Shown here: piece after piece, positions 14,301-26,727 of the stretch
Layout of the letters: each line of letters begins with the position of its first letter
How positions within the stretch are numbered: the first letter of the stretch is position 1
Source: Larus michahellis
Taxonomy: Eukaryota > Chordata > Aves > Charadriiformes > Laridae
Length of the DNA stretch: 64,000 nucleotides
NCBI RefSeq assembly: GCF_964199755.1
Contig: NC_133910.1
Location: forward strand, 8,516,501 to 8,580,500
Direction of reading: 5' to 3'
Translations under genes and position numbers: made by a program
The notes under the pieces: generated by a model
Seen by the model: only the letters and a program-made list of their open reading frames with translations
Database searches by the model: none
What the model was told of the DNA's origin: nothing

Positions 14301-16725
14301 CTACTGTCAACAGCCTAGCACTACCTCTATTTTAAGCTGGAGAAGATTGGATTTCAAAAGCCTGTTCTTTTTCATGCATGTTCTGGTTGTCTTACAGGAA
14401 TCTTCCATGCCTGAAAGGGCTCGCAAAACTTTCAGAGATTAAGAAAGCGAAGAAACAGGTAATTTCTGCTACAAATGTCATTAAAATGCGTTAGTCTCAC
14501 AGAAATGCAGTCCGAATGCAGTTTTACCTGTGCCAGGTTGCAGCCTTAGGAGCCGCAGATTGCATCATTGCAGCAACTGACGATTTCGCCGTCTCTGGCT
14601 GCAGGCGGCTGCGGACGCGGCCTTGGTCTGTCAGAGCTGCAGCAGCGAACGCCTTCTGTCCTGCTAAAAACCACCAGGTTTCACTGGCATTCTCATTTTC
14701 TAAGCATTTTGCAAGCTAACTAATGATGTATCAGTGAGAAAAAGAATATTTTTAAGAATGGGACATATAATTGCATCAACTCAACACTTACACAAGCATC
14801 GCCAGTGAAGCGGGACACGGACACAGGCTGCGCTCGCTGCTGTTCTCCGGGAATAGTTGAAGCTGAGGGAGGTGTTCACGAAGTACAGCTGCTGAGACTC
14901 ATCCTTTGATTTGCTGTTGGAAGCTGGGCAGGCAGATGAACCGCGACTGCAATACTGGCTCCAGGTTTCTGTTCCAGCCCGGGGACGCAGAGGGCCAAGG
15001 GGAGCCAGCAGGGCAGGCGCTGTCTGGGCGCGGGTTTGGGGTACCGGCTGCGACACAGGGCGAAGCTGCATCCATCCCTGCCGCATCCCTGGAGCTGCAG
15101 CCGATTAGCAACCTGCCTTCAGACACACTTTTGTTTCTTTCTACACAGATCCCAGGGCTTCTCCCTCTTTATACTAATGAAGAAAAGAGATTAGGTCACC
15201 CAGGTCTTTGTGATTAATTTTTTTTTAGTCACATATATTTTGCCTGCTTCAGTAAGCAGCAGGTTTCCGTTGCTGTGTCCTGCATGAAAGACCTGCCACC
15301 GGGAGCGTAATTACCTGGTTCCTCCTCTCCATCCTAAAGCAAAAGATTTTCACATAGCACTAAGGTGTAAGGAAAGATCAAGGGAATGCACGGGGTTCTC
15401 TGGGAGCACTTGTGTGCTCCTTATTGCTTATCAGCAGCTCCTTATCACCCTTAATCTGACAACACAGGTGTGAGGGAATGCCCCAGCTGGGACAGATCTC
15501 GGGTAATCTGATCAGGAGTAACTCCTTGTGTTCTGCTGGACACCAGCTTACTTGTTACCAGTCGAACAAAGGAACAAATTAAGCAAGGCTGATTAAGCAG
15601 TGTTGGTAACAGGGGAGGTGTGGTGGAGCGCGCTGCATGTCCCGGCTGTCTGTGGGTGTGCAGGTAATAACCATTAGACAACACCCACAGACACGCTCCC
15701 TCGGGGAGAGAGCAGGGTAATTACAGAATGGGTGTTTAGAAGGAAAAGGCATTTCATATCCCATGTTCCTCATTTTAATAATACAGACGGCTGCATTGTG
15801 AAACACCTTCCTTAGAAAAGCATTAAGTGCTGTGACCCGTGTCCTCGCGGAGCCAGCCTGCGCCTTCACACTGTACCTGCGGAAAGACCTTGTGACTCCG
15901 CGTCTTTCGGCCACTACCATTACCTACCTTCTCAGCTTCATTTTGTCACCACTGTCTCTTCACAGTTCCCAAAACAACGTCTTGAACTCTGAACGGAAGC
16001 AGCGGAAGAGCTAGAGGTATTTTTGGGAAGAACTGTGCTGCGGCTGTCATAGTCTGATACTCCAAAAGGAGGGTGATTATTTATGCAGGAAATCATACTT
16101 CAGGTGGAAAGCTGTAGGAAATTCTTCAGTGCCTTACCCTTTTCTACAGTAATTTGTGTGGGAAAATGGCTCAACTCTGACAAAACCACTTGAATTCCGA
16201 ATAAGCCTTTTTAGAAGTAAAATATTGCAGCATACGGAAGGATTCTTTTGGAAGGGGAGGAACACACAAGCACAAGACAATGAGAAAAATCTGTGTGTCG
16301 CTGACAGATGATGTGAGCGTTTGAGCGCTGGAGCCAGGCCTTGGGCTCCTCTCGCAGCTCCAGCCTGCCACTCTCGGTGTCAGCTGTTAAATGCTTGTCA
16401 TAAAAGCATTGCTTTTATCTGCCTGTCCTCCAAAATCCTTTTTCCTTTGGACATCATCTGCCTATGCCAGGGTCTAATCAAGCCCTCATTACCTGCAAGG
16501 AATGGATCTCGTGCTCACCACCAGTTAACCGGTGACTAGTTGGCCCAAGCGGGGAGCAGGAAGGTTTCTGAGCGAGCAGATGTTGTGTTAGTCCCCTGCA
16601 TAGTTCCTTGTGGACACACCGTCCCAAAGGCGTACAAAAATATCACTCCATTTCCTCTTTTTGGCTAAAGAAGAGAGAATGTGATGCCCTCTTATTAACT
16701 CAAGGTCAAAAGATTATCAGTTAAT

Positions 16726-16783
16726 GTAAATCCAGAGGGTAGAGAAGAGCAAAAGGGTAAATCCAGAGGCAGAGAAGAGCAAA
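16726..16783. repeat. 31-bp tandem duplication
   Basis: GTAAATCCAGAGG followed by AGAGAAGAGCAAA occurs twice, starting at 16726 and 16757, with a one-base length difference between copies inside a 31-bp period. Confidence 0.85.
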
Positions 16784-17439
16784 TACTCTATCAAGAGCCA
16801 GTAAAATGCGCACTGCTCTAATTCATGTTGTGTTTTACATAACCCTCTGCTCACTGTTCTTTCCTCTGCAGTTTGGGGCACGGCTCTGGTCCTGTCTGGT
16901 CTGTCTCGCTCTCGGTGTGATGCTCGGAGCCTGTGCTCTGCGACGGGGCTCAGCGCAGAGCGCCGACGAGCGAGTCCCACCCAGACACCCTCGGTGGCAA
17001 CCACCAGACCAGGGGAGGAGCTGCGGGCCACAGAAGATGGATATGTGCACATCATTTCTGAATTTAAGGTCTTCGACAGGTACAACCGACGCTGGGCTTT
17101 CACTTCATCCAAGTAATTCATATTTAGTTCTCAAAGTATGAGAAAAAACAGTTTGAGAATGCTAATGGTGGCTGTTGCTTTGATAAATACTACAAGCCAA
17201 ATTCATTAGTGGGCTTTCAAAGAGAATTGTTTTGTTCTCCCATCATAAGTAAGCGAAGAAATAGCATTCTCTATCATCTCTCTCATTTCAGAAAGTACCT
17301 GCTAGTTCTAGTGCTAATTACCACGTTCCTTCTGTGGTGGAAAATAGCCCCACAGCATCTTAACTGCAAAATTTGGTTTTCAGGAGAGAATGGTTTTCTG
17401 AGAATGTAAAAATGTGTTTCATTCTTACTGAGTAATTGG

Positions 17440-17760
17440 TTTATATTTGAATATAAATAAATGAGAAGCAAGTATGCTATTTATTTAATGGCATTTAATG
17501 TACAATCATTTTGTACAGTGGGGCCATACTCATAATGTTTCTTTTATGTTATTGAAAATATTGATAAAACACTAGATATTCATTAGTTATACCATTTCCA
17601 AGTGCACAGAAGGATGAACAAATGTGTTTTCATTATAAGAGGTAATAATAATTAAGAGTGACAGCACCTTATCCTCAGGATCTGCCTCCCAGCAGCAGTT
17701 TGGCTGATAAAAAAACAGAAGTTAAGATAAGGCAGCAATTATTAAGACAAATCTTTTGAA
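17440..17760. promoter_or_regulatory. Candidate regulatory block, AT-rich
   Basis: Complex AT-rich sequence with TTAATG repeats, TGATAAAACAC, CATTAGTTATACC, two GATAA-type cores (CTTATCCT, TTAAGATAAGG) and AATAATTAAG. Conservation not tested. Confidence 0.25.
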
Positions 17761-19159
17761 GGGCTGTTTGAACTCCTGTGTCCAGCAGATAATCTGATTT
17801 CACAAGGTGCTCCAAGGGGGGGTAGACTGCATGGGAAGCAGTACCCAGGTGCAGGCCTTTAGCCCTTTGCACCGGCATTTTTACCTCTAGCCATTTCCCT
17901 GGTCGCTTCTTCTTTTGTTTGCTACAGCTGTGGCATATAAATCAGTCTTCATTCTGTCTCACTGACACCAAAGAGAAACACAGCACAAACAATGCAGAAC
18001 ACCAAGCCCCAAATGTATTAATCATCTTTTTTTTTTTTTCTTTTCTTTTTCGCTGATCCCTTTCACCTATCTTTTTTTGGGAGATTCAGAAATGGCTATG
18101 GGCAACTCAGTAATTCTTCCTTCATAAATATTAGATGCACGCAGAGCATGAATATTTGAGTAGCTAACTCTGACTTAGGTGAAACCAATTGCTAATGGCA
18201 ATTCATTTTTCCTTAGTGACATTCCACCAATAACAAGCATGAGGGCGACAGGATGATACAATTTGGAGCTGGACAGCAAAAGGGAAAGAAGGTACTGGCT
18301 GGGAAGAAAGATGCTTTATGGATGAGGCCTTCAGGTCGAACTCAGGGCTATGTATCCTCCCTTACCTCAGAGAGAGTTGTAGCAGAGACTCGTGCTCAGC
18401 AGATATGTGCATATCCTTAAGAACTAAATACTCAAAAAAAGTTTTAAACACTTATGACCGAGTTTTATTATGTCACTGAGCTACCGCCTCTTGATGTACT
18501 GTGCCCTGCGTGATGTTGCGCGCAGGATGTGCAAACCGCAGTGTGAAAGACGAGGGGGTTCTCTGACATCCTGCACCTGGGGGGCACCCCATCCCCACGG
18601 CCGAACCGGGGCTTCCGCGGGAAAGGGCAGCTGGGGCTCCTTCAGCCCAGCCCCGGGTCCCCGCTGCATTCCCTTTCCCTCACTGGCTCACAGCCCTGTG
18701 CTCATAGCGCGAGTCAGATTAAGCAGCTGTTCCAGGGGAAAACACTGTCATTTCTGTCCTTAACGGGCTGTTTTTCAAGGGAGATGAACACACCCAGCCG
18801 CACAAGGGCTGCAAAGGAGGTGCTGAAATAGAGTGACCGGCAGCGGGGGGTGGAAACGGGGCTGCTTCTTTTGGTGATACCGGGTTAGCTGTAAAACTGT
18901 ATGTTTTGATTTTTAATAAAAAACCAGAAATCGTGACTTTATGCCTGAGGCAGAGAAAAGAAATGTAGTGTGTCTGGACCTGGGGAATGGCAATGAGTAA
19001 TCAGATGTGACCAGATCAAACCTCAGCTGAAGTTCATGTTCATGTTTACATGGCCCAAGAGACACCAGCATGTATCTATCATTTTATATTGGTCTCAAAT
19101 TTGCCATTACTAGATGAATACGTTATAATCTATTGGTAATACTTATACACATTCGTCTA

Positions 19160-19990
19160 TTTTAGCACGCGGCTCCCCTTGGATTTGTTTTGCCCCAGGA
19201 GAAGCTCCTGTTCGATGTCTCTGAAATCACTACAGCCACCACTCGCCATTTTGCCAGGGCTTCTGCCCCGCCGGCCCCTGCCAGGGCGGTGCTGGTGGTG
19301 GTTCGGGCAGAGCTGACGCTCAGGGCTCGCACCAGGGCTGGCCATCAGCCGTGCCGGTCTGTGCCCTACAGAGGGTGCCTGGGAAGCGCCCAGGCGGGCC
19401 GGCCTCTGTGCTGCTGGCCTTGGCCGCTGCAAGCCGTGCCTGGCCAGCAGAGCTGCCATCGCAGCGCTGGCGAAGGGCCCACTGCTCCCTCCAGACAGAC
19501 CTGCTGTGGCTCAGGCCTGGAAATACCTGGTGCAGCTTCGGCAGGGCCTGTAGAGCACACCTGAGGAGATTTCTGGGGCGTGCAAACGCAACGTGTGCCT
19601 CTCTGGACAATGGAGCCGCCTCTCCGGGCTGCTGGCTGCGCACCCGTCCCCACCGCACAGACCCGCTGACCACGCCGGGCAGCCCCGGGGCGCGCGGGGA
19701 CCCGGGGGGACGTGGTCCTCGGGCAGGGCTGCGGCGCTGCCTTGGTCCCTGTGTGCTGGCTGGCAGAAACAGCTAGCAGCAGAGCGGCCATTCTGTGGCC
19801 GAACGCCGAGGATATGGTGCACTGTTTACCCGCACGACCCCTCTGCGTCAGGGCTCGGCGTGGCTCCTCTGCCGGGGAGGCCGTTGGGGCTGGCTACCGC
19901 CCCGGCACTGGCCCTGGGCGCCGGGCAGCAGCCAGGAGCACGGTCGGGCCTTCTTCCTGCACTGCAGCTGCGCGCCTCTCCTCTGGTGCT
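19160..19990. promoter_or_regulatory. CpG-rich block downstream of LMX1B
   Basis: About 0.8 kb of GC-rich sequence with frequent CpG (for example GGGGCGCGCGGGGACCCG near 19686), flanked by AT-rich DNA. It lies about 1.4 kb beyond the inferred LMX1B poly(A) site. Many overlapping open frames of 100-153 codons exist on both strands with no recognised domain. It may be a CpG island with unknown promoter activity, or simply a GC-rich patch. Confidence 0.45.
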
Positions 19991-21389
19991 GCTCCTCCAA
20001 GTCACCTATAGCGCTGGCTTTTCTCTTAAGGACAAATGGCATTGGTTAAGATAATAAAATACTAACCACTTGGCCACTTCTCTGTTGTTTAAGCAGAGAA
20101 AAAGTAGTTAAAAACCTTGGCCCAGCTTATCTGGCTGCCTAGTTCTGGAGCTGGTTCACTTTCCACACCTGCATTTGCTCTGTTTTGCTTCCCTTTAAAG
20201 AGCAGCTCTTTCAGAAAATGTTCTTCTCTCACATGATTGAAAATGTAGCAGGTTTTGGTCAGAAATTTTCCATTTGAGAAATTTTATTTCTATCAAAAAA
20301 TCAAAATTTTCTCTGGAAAACTAACCATATGCTTTCTGTAGGTGAAAACCAGCTTTTAGCTGGAAATGATAATTCTCATCTTAAAGATAGTTCTAATGGC
20401 AATCTCCCAGGGGAGCCTATTAACAGTGTCTAACTTGCCTTACAAGGAAGCTGGACCGACAGGACCAGCCACGTGTTGGCGGCGAGGATCCCATGGCAGC
20501 CCCTCCTCGCCGGACCACGGAGCCCTGGCCCAGCAGGAACACTGGCGGCTGCACCCTGAGCCCTGCTGTTAACAGCAGCAAACAGCCCTTACCTCCGCGA
20601 GCTGATGTGGCCCGTGGGCTGCGGCAATCACTACTGACGTCTTCCCCTGAAGCAGCTCACGCACCATCCGAAACACTGCTCGTCCTACAGACCTCTGCGA
20701 CCTAATGCTACAGAGGGTCATCGAGTTGCTGTGTTCGTGGTGTAAAGCTGTTTGCTGCAATGAACAGCTATTTCCCTGGTTTCTTCTACAGCTGTGCCTG
20801 TGGCTGCTGGCAGGGGAGTGGTGCACCCAGGCTTGTCCTGCCCCCAGGTATGCCCAAAAGGCTACTGGGCTTATTGCAGTTGACTAGTCATATCCATGTG
20901 CTTCAGTGTAAACCTTCCTGGCCCTGCCAGGAACAAGAAACGCCAGCCCCACACACATCTTGGTCCTGACAGAGCTCCGTCTGAGTGGCTGGTCTGGTTG
21001 CACCATCTTTAATTCCTACAGACTTCTCCTGTCCTAAACTGGTCCATGCAAAAATGGCTGACGGCCGTGACGATGCGTAAAAGGCCGTCCCCATCCCTAC
21101 AGAGGAGCTCTCAACCTGCAGAGGCCAAAGGACAGCGTGACAGGACACCCTGCCATTGCCCTTGCTGCGTCTCCCCTTGGAAGAAAGAAGGGCACCCACT
21201 AAGCAGCCTGGGCTACTGTTCCACACACTAAAAATACTAATGCAGCGCTCAGCTGTCACAGTCCCCTGCTCCTCCTGCCTGAGGGAACAGGGGTGCCATC
21301 CCCCGGATACACGGAGCACGCTTTCAGTCTGCAAAAGCAAAGAAAGAACTGCACACTGAAAGAAAATCCTGCTTTGTTTACAGGTTGCT

Positions 21390-21395
21390 TTTATT
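21390..21395 (-). terminator. Candidate distal poly(A) signal of LMX1B
   Basis: AATAAA on the minus strand. Downstream in transcript direction comes GCAACC, then a U/GU-rich stretch (TTTTCTTTCAGTGTGCAG near 21362-21345) fitting a downstream element. Cleavage would fall near 21365-21375. Confidence 0.5.
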
Positions 21396-21455
21396 TACAA
21401 ATATACTGAAGTGTAATCTCTCTCTTTTTTTTCTTTTTCTGTTTTTGTTTAGAGA

Positions 21456-21494
21456 GTGTGTGTGTGTGTGTGTGCGCACGCACGCACGTGCACA
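21456..21494. repeat. (GT)n / (CGCA)n alternating tract
   Basis: About 19 bases of GT repeats run into GCGCACGCACGCACGTGCACA, so nearly 40 bases alternate purine and pyrimidine. It lies about 60-100 nt upstream of the inferred distal poly(A) signal in the mRNA, where it reads as CA repeats, a known type of binding site for hnRNP L. Confidence 0.9.
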
Positions 21495-24007
21495 TGGGAA
21501 GGAGCATAATGTATGAGAAACTCATGTATCTTAGCTGCCAGGCAATGGTGGCAGGAAAAAAAAAATGCAGTGAAATGAAATTCAAAAACACTAATAAATA
21601 ATTTAACAATGACAAGTAATTAAATTAAAAAAAAAATATCCGATCTACATACATTATGGTGGTTTGTTACCAACACAGAGGGAAAGGAGCAGAGAATCTA
21701 TGGTGAGAGGCAGCTGGTTAAGTACGAGAGAGCATAGTCATATTTTTTACAAGTTAAACAAATTGTAACAGACAGCTACAAAATACTACATTTCGATAAC
21801 ATAAATACAGAATATATAAATATACAGTAATACAGCCATACACAGCTAAAAAATAGGGCGTTCACTTAAAAACAGAGTTCCCAATGCAAAGTATCTGGCA
21901 GTCCCTCCACAGTCTCTGCTGAGCAGAAACGGGGTGAGCAGAACCGAGGGGACCCGGCTGTGTCCTTGAGGAGGCCAAATAGTTGTCAGTTTATTCAGAC
22001 AGGCCTCAAATAAGCAAGACCGTGCTTAAATCCCACCAGAGCCAAAAGACTTCGGGCACCTGCCATGAGGTTAACCAATCACCCCCTGCCCGGAGAAGAG
22101 GCGCCCAAAGCCCCGGCCGCGCTGCTGCGGGTGCGGCGGTGGCTGGCGCGTGCCCGCGGGGTGAGGAGCGCGGGCTGGAGACGGACCCGCACGCACAGGG
22201 AGCGGCTGCTGTTCAGAAATGCATGCGGTGGCTTGGGCACGGGGCTGTGCACAGCACCACCCGGAGCACTCGGGACCTTGGGTACTGTGGCTCCAGCTCC
22301 CATGGTTTGATGTGCTTCAGTCGCCTCTCTGTCCTTTGACTGTTGTGACCAAGCTCCAGGCTTGTAAGAACCTTTCCCTTCCTCCTGGATTCTGCTGTTA
22401 ATTTCTAGTGACTTTTGGGGACAACCAGAATTATTATGACACGATTCAAAGAGCTGCTCTCACAAACCCCAGCCTGCAGCATCCCTAGCAGCATCACAGA
22501 GCCGGGTTCCCTGGGGCACCTGGGGTGGTGGCTTGGGACATAACTTCTGATCCTTAAGGAAAGGAAGGGAGTCCTGAGCACAGTAGGAAGAGGTAAGTGG
22601 GTTCACATCATCCCTGGAAGGTTTGTCAGCATGAAGGACCTTCCCCATGCAATGACGGCGCAGCGAGGTGGCTGAGTTGCTGCTGACAGAGCAGCAATGA
22701 CCCCTTCAAAGCAGCTGCTAACATTCACCCGACTTGTGCGGGCTGGGTCTGAAAACTCCACCCAGCAGCCATCGTGAGACTCACGTGAGTCACATCACAG
22801 GTTAGCAGCAACTGAGCCAAGTGGTCTGGAGGTTTTTGATGACGGAGTTTAAAGAAGAAAAGGAGATCAAGATGCCTAGGATGGTGTTTCAATCTTAGCG
22901 ATCGCAACCACCGCACTTTACTAACCGCAACATAATTGTCATCCACGTTGTGACTGTGAAACGCAGCCACTGCCAGCCCCGACCTGGTTACGATTCAGGC
23001 TTTAATCCATGGTGCTGTGGTAAATGGGAGGCTGAGAAGAGCAGCGCATGGTAGGAATCGTCCCCCCGACAGCCAGCCCTGCGATGGAAACATGCTGCTG
23101 CCCAGCCCAGAGCCCGGCAGCAGCATCGAGGAACCATTCCCGACTGCCAGGGAATCCCTATGTGCCACCCTCACAGAGCTGGGAACTGCGCAATAGAGAC
23201 CTCCGAGGAAGCTAGTACCGAGCACAGTCACTCCGATCTCACAGTCATCTTTTTTAAACATTATTGAGCAAACACTGAAACCTAATCAATCATCTTTTAC
23301 TTAATTGCATCTTGTCACCACTTTAGCTTAACATGTATTCCTTGCTTAGCCAAAACAACATGACTGAAACACCGTGAAGAGCTCACTTGATGAATTTATA
23401 TTAGAGTGGGGTTAATTTCCTAGGGAAAATGATCACTGTAAGGTGCATGTAATAAACTGCTGTCATGACCTCTAGCCTTCAAGCTCCCATATGTGCAATC
23501 ATTGTTTGTGGTTTCCGTGGAAGTGCCAGATGCTAAGAATTTTTGGCAAGAGTTTATCAATTTGACTCAGTGTAAGATATTACTGTGATATGGCCCATTA
23601 AACATTTTACTTTCACCTGATCAGTGACATTTCCCTTGACAATAGAAGAGTAAAGCAGAAATCAAAAAGGTCAGAGGTTGCTATATAATCTTTTACTGCA
23701 GGTCCCAGGTTAAAACCACAATGATCACACTCCAGTAGGATAATTCATTCCACACAAAAAAAGTGACATTTATTTTGCTTTAATGAACTTTGGCCTTTGC
23801 CAGATATCACGGGTCCGCTGGAAATCATTGGCTCTGCATTCCTTCCCTTGACCAGCAGCAACCCACAGTGGCACGGGAAACGCTACGCGCGCCAGAGGGC
23901 TTGACTCTGTCGTGTGTGTGGCACCAGAGATGGTAGAATATGGGGAACAAACAGCTAAGGCATCATCATACAACACACCAAGGGAAGAGGAGATGGTATG
24001 TACAAGC

Positions 24008-24048
24008 AATGAAAAGAAAGAAAAAAAAGAAAAAAAAAAAAAAAAGAG
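24008..24048. repeat. A-rich purine tract
   Basis: GAAAAGAAAG followed by A8, G and A16. In LMX1B mRNA sense this is a U/C-rich pyrimidine tract inside the inferred 3' UTR. Confidence 0.85.
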
Positions 24049-24679
24049 GTGGCAAAGTCATCCAAAAAAAATCAGCAGAAGATTACGGTTACTTCAGCTA
24101 TAAAATGGGATATGATTCTCTCCTTGGAAATGGATTGTTTTTTCAACATCCAGCCCAGAAGCAGAGGTAGAGTTGGGACAAGGCAGTTCTCCAAACTGTA
24201 GGTCACATTATAGTTCTCATATAAGTCCCTGTAAACACTAAAAATGCCATTTTGATCCTGCCAGTAATGAGGGACAAAGCAAGGCTGTGCCTACGTGTAG
24301 TCTATAAACCCGGTACGTTTGAGATGGTGAAGATGCTTTTCTATGACTCTAAAGTAGCACAGCAGAAGGGTGGGGAGGAAAACTTGATGAATCCATTGAG
24401 ATTGGAGGCGACAAATGTTTATAATGTGCCATATGAAATCTGCTTGCCTTCTGGCCTGCAAGCAGTGAGGATCACCTGAGTTCTTTATAGATGTTTGCTA
24501 TCATGCAGAGAGAAAGGAAATTGTTATTTATTTTGATACACAAGGACAGGGAAAAATAATTGAAGGGGATGGGTAAGGTAAGAAAATTCTCCCAATTTCA
24601 AAACATATCCAGGGGCTCACAACCTTCAACTGAAAATCCACATCCCTGTCAGAAAGCGAGAGAACTGTCGCTAGCAAAA

Positions 24680-25290
24680 GCAGATGGGTGAAGCGGACCC
24701 ATCTCCCCGGGCACGGCAGCCTGCGGCCTGGGCTGCTGCCGAGGGAGGCAACGGGACCTGCAGGGAGGGGAGCGTCACCCCGGCGCAGACACCGGTCCCT
24801 TCGCTCGTGCGGGGCTGTGTGAGGGCAGACGTGGGTCTGCCACCGCCCCGCAGCAGGAAGGGTTCGCCTTGGTCTGCGCTCCGCTCTCCTGCGCTGCTCA
24901 CACACGGTCTTCTGCCCCAGCGCCTTCCTCACCTCCACAGGGTGAAAATGCACGCGCTTATCTGGAGAGAAAACGTCGCTTTCTCAAGAAACCTCTAACA
25001 CTCTCGGTCCACATTTTTATGCCAGGGAGGAACGCGATCTTATTTTTTTCTTGGACCTACCACCTGATCCTTGCCATCCACCCCCCCCGGAACACAGGGA
25101 GGACCTTTCTCTGCCAGCGAAGGGGTGGGCGGCTGCCTGCAGGGTCCCCAGCAGGACCCCCTGCCCCTGGCGTCCCCCCGCCACGACGGGCACCCCAAGC
25201 GCCCCGTGCTCCTGCAGACGGTGCCGAGCCCACGGCAGACTCCGCAGGGCCGGGCTGGTACCGGTCCTCAGCCTGGAGGAGTCGCATTAA
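24680..25290. other. GC-rich block within the inferred LMX1B 3' UTR
   Basis: GC-rich stretch with moderate CpG and a C9 run at 25080-25088, open in several frames on both strands (up to 181 codons) without a domain. If the 3' UTR is continuous, this forms a GC-rich middle segment in an AU-rich UTR. If not, it may mark an independent element. Confidence 0.4.
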
Positions 25291-26028
25291 CCAACGCTTT
25301 GGACTTGTTTTCAGCTATTATGGTCAATATATTAAAGGTATTTATTTAAGAAAGTGCCTATCCTGCCAATCTTTCCCCATGAGCTCTATTTTGAACACAC
25401 CCTATAATTACTGATATTACCCTGGCAAATTTTCCCCATGAAGTTTTCTCCACTAAGAGCCATGACCATACTTGTCTGCCTCCCCACATTATAATTATCA
25501 CCAGGCAATATTTATAACTATACTATTATTATTTATGATATTTTATGCCCTACAAAAACCTATATGACATATGCTCAAACTTCAGCATCCGAGACATTCA
25601 GACTTCAGCCGGGACATTCCCTTCAATTTGTGTACTTCTTCTTCTTACATTTGCACTAATAGGTTAGTTGGAGTATTTATTTTAAATACAGGAGTCCTGT
25701 CGGCGTGAAACCTGCAGGACTTGGGTTAGACTCCAGCTCAACATATCTAAACCTGCCACTGTGATCTCTTTCATACCTTTTTTCCCCAGTTGGTGCACAT
25801 TTCAGGACTTCTGATGGTTCAGGCTAGAACTGTACATCGTAGATTCTTGCCGAGGCGAGATAATTAACTAAAGGAGTGCTTAATTATTCCAGATGGACAA
25901 TGGAGCATAGCACATTTATGCCTCATGCAAAACATAAATAAACAGAACAGAATGAACAACACATGTTTGCCAGTCATGGTCTAGACTTGAAATTTGGCAC
26001 CGCAATACTTACAAACAAATGTAAATGC

Positions 26029-26034
26029 TTTATT
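26029..26034 (-). terminator. Candidate proximal poly(A) signal
   Basis: AATAAA on the minus strand about 0.85 kb after the stop codon, followed within about 10-20 nt by the GU-rich TTTGTTTGTAAG. Use of this site would give a 3' UTR of about 870 nt. Another hexamer at 25341-25346 lacks a clear GU-rich element. Confidence 0.3.
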
Positions 26035-26547
26035 CTCACACTTTAAAAAAAAATAATTAAATAAAACTGTCTTGTAAGCACCTTTAGTTTTAATTATTTA
26101 AGATCAATACTAACCTAAAATGCCTCTGTCCCTAACATGCATCTCCTCTCCAGGGTCATAGACCTTTCTTATTGTGAAATCACTGGCTTTCTCCGCAAAT
26201 ATTACTGTTAACCAGTTTCCTCAGTATCATATGCATAAGGGCTATAAACTAATGAGCAGATCTAGGTTATGCAGAAAAAGTGTAGAAAGGAAACAAATGT
26301 CGAACGTCACATTTACATTAACTTCTCACAGTTCAAATGGCAATTTATCCACAACATAGTATGAATCATGCAGTAAGAAAAGGGAGGAATCTCCAGTTTC
26401 TTTGATTTATTTGTCATATGGTCGACTGATGTCAGTATCAGTGGCTTTAAAAAAAAAAAAAAGTTTAAACATCCAAAAGAAAGGAAGAGAGAAAGGAGGA
26501 AAAGGTCTAGCTTTCCGCAAAATCCATTTCCTTTACAACGATGAGCT

Positions 26548-26571
26548 CAAACCAAACCAAACCAAACCAAA
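26548..26571. repeat. AAACC pentamer microsatellite
   Basis: Four to five AAACC units. In the LMX1B mRNA it reads as UUUGG repeats about 320 nt after the stop. Confidence 0.85.
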
Positions 26572-26670
26572 GGCTGCTGACGAGCAGGGTCTTCTGTTCC
26601 TTCCGTGCTTGTCTCGTGGTCTGGTGCAAGCTGGGAATCAAGGGTAGGACTGGTGGATGCGTTTTGTTTA

Positions 26671-26727
26671 CATATATATATATGTATGTATGTAGGTAGG
26701 TATTAATATATATATACATACATACAC
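26671..26727. repeat. AT-rich inverted repeat in the 3' UTR
   Basis: A left arm of alternating AT followed by GTATGTATGT and a right arm of AT followed by ACATACATACA are separated by about 12-14 bases (AGGTAGGTATTAA). The arms pair with few mismatches, giving a roughly 20-bp AU-rich hairpin in the RNA about 160-215 nt after the stop codon. Confidence 0.75.

Larger units (their letters stand above)
1..21364. other. Intergenic sequence downstream of LMX1B, no gene recognised
   Basis: No frame longer than 154 codons, no recognisable domain, no linked splice signals and no RNA gene found. Mammals have ZBTB43 next on this side, but no BTB or zinc-finger exon is visible here. Minor content: a small CpG-rich patch (370-600), a T19 tract, AT-rich candidate regulatory blocks at about 6.0, 11.0, 14.1 and 17.5 kb, a short tandem duplication at 16.73 kb and a CpG-rich block at 19.2-20.0 kb. 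The remaining stretches (0.6-5.9, 6.5-10.9, 11.3-14.0, 14.3-16.7, 17.8-19.1 and 20.1-21.3 kb) show nothing I can name. Confidence 0.7.

Noticed and set aside
1-21364. Exons of ZBTB43, the next gene in mammals
   Set aside because: No BTB domain, C2H2 finger pattern or long coding exon is visible on either strand.
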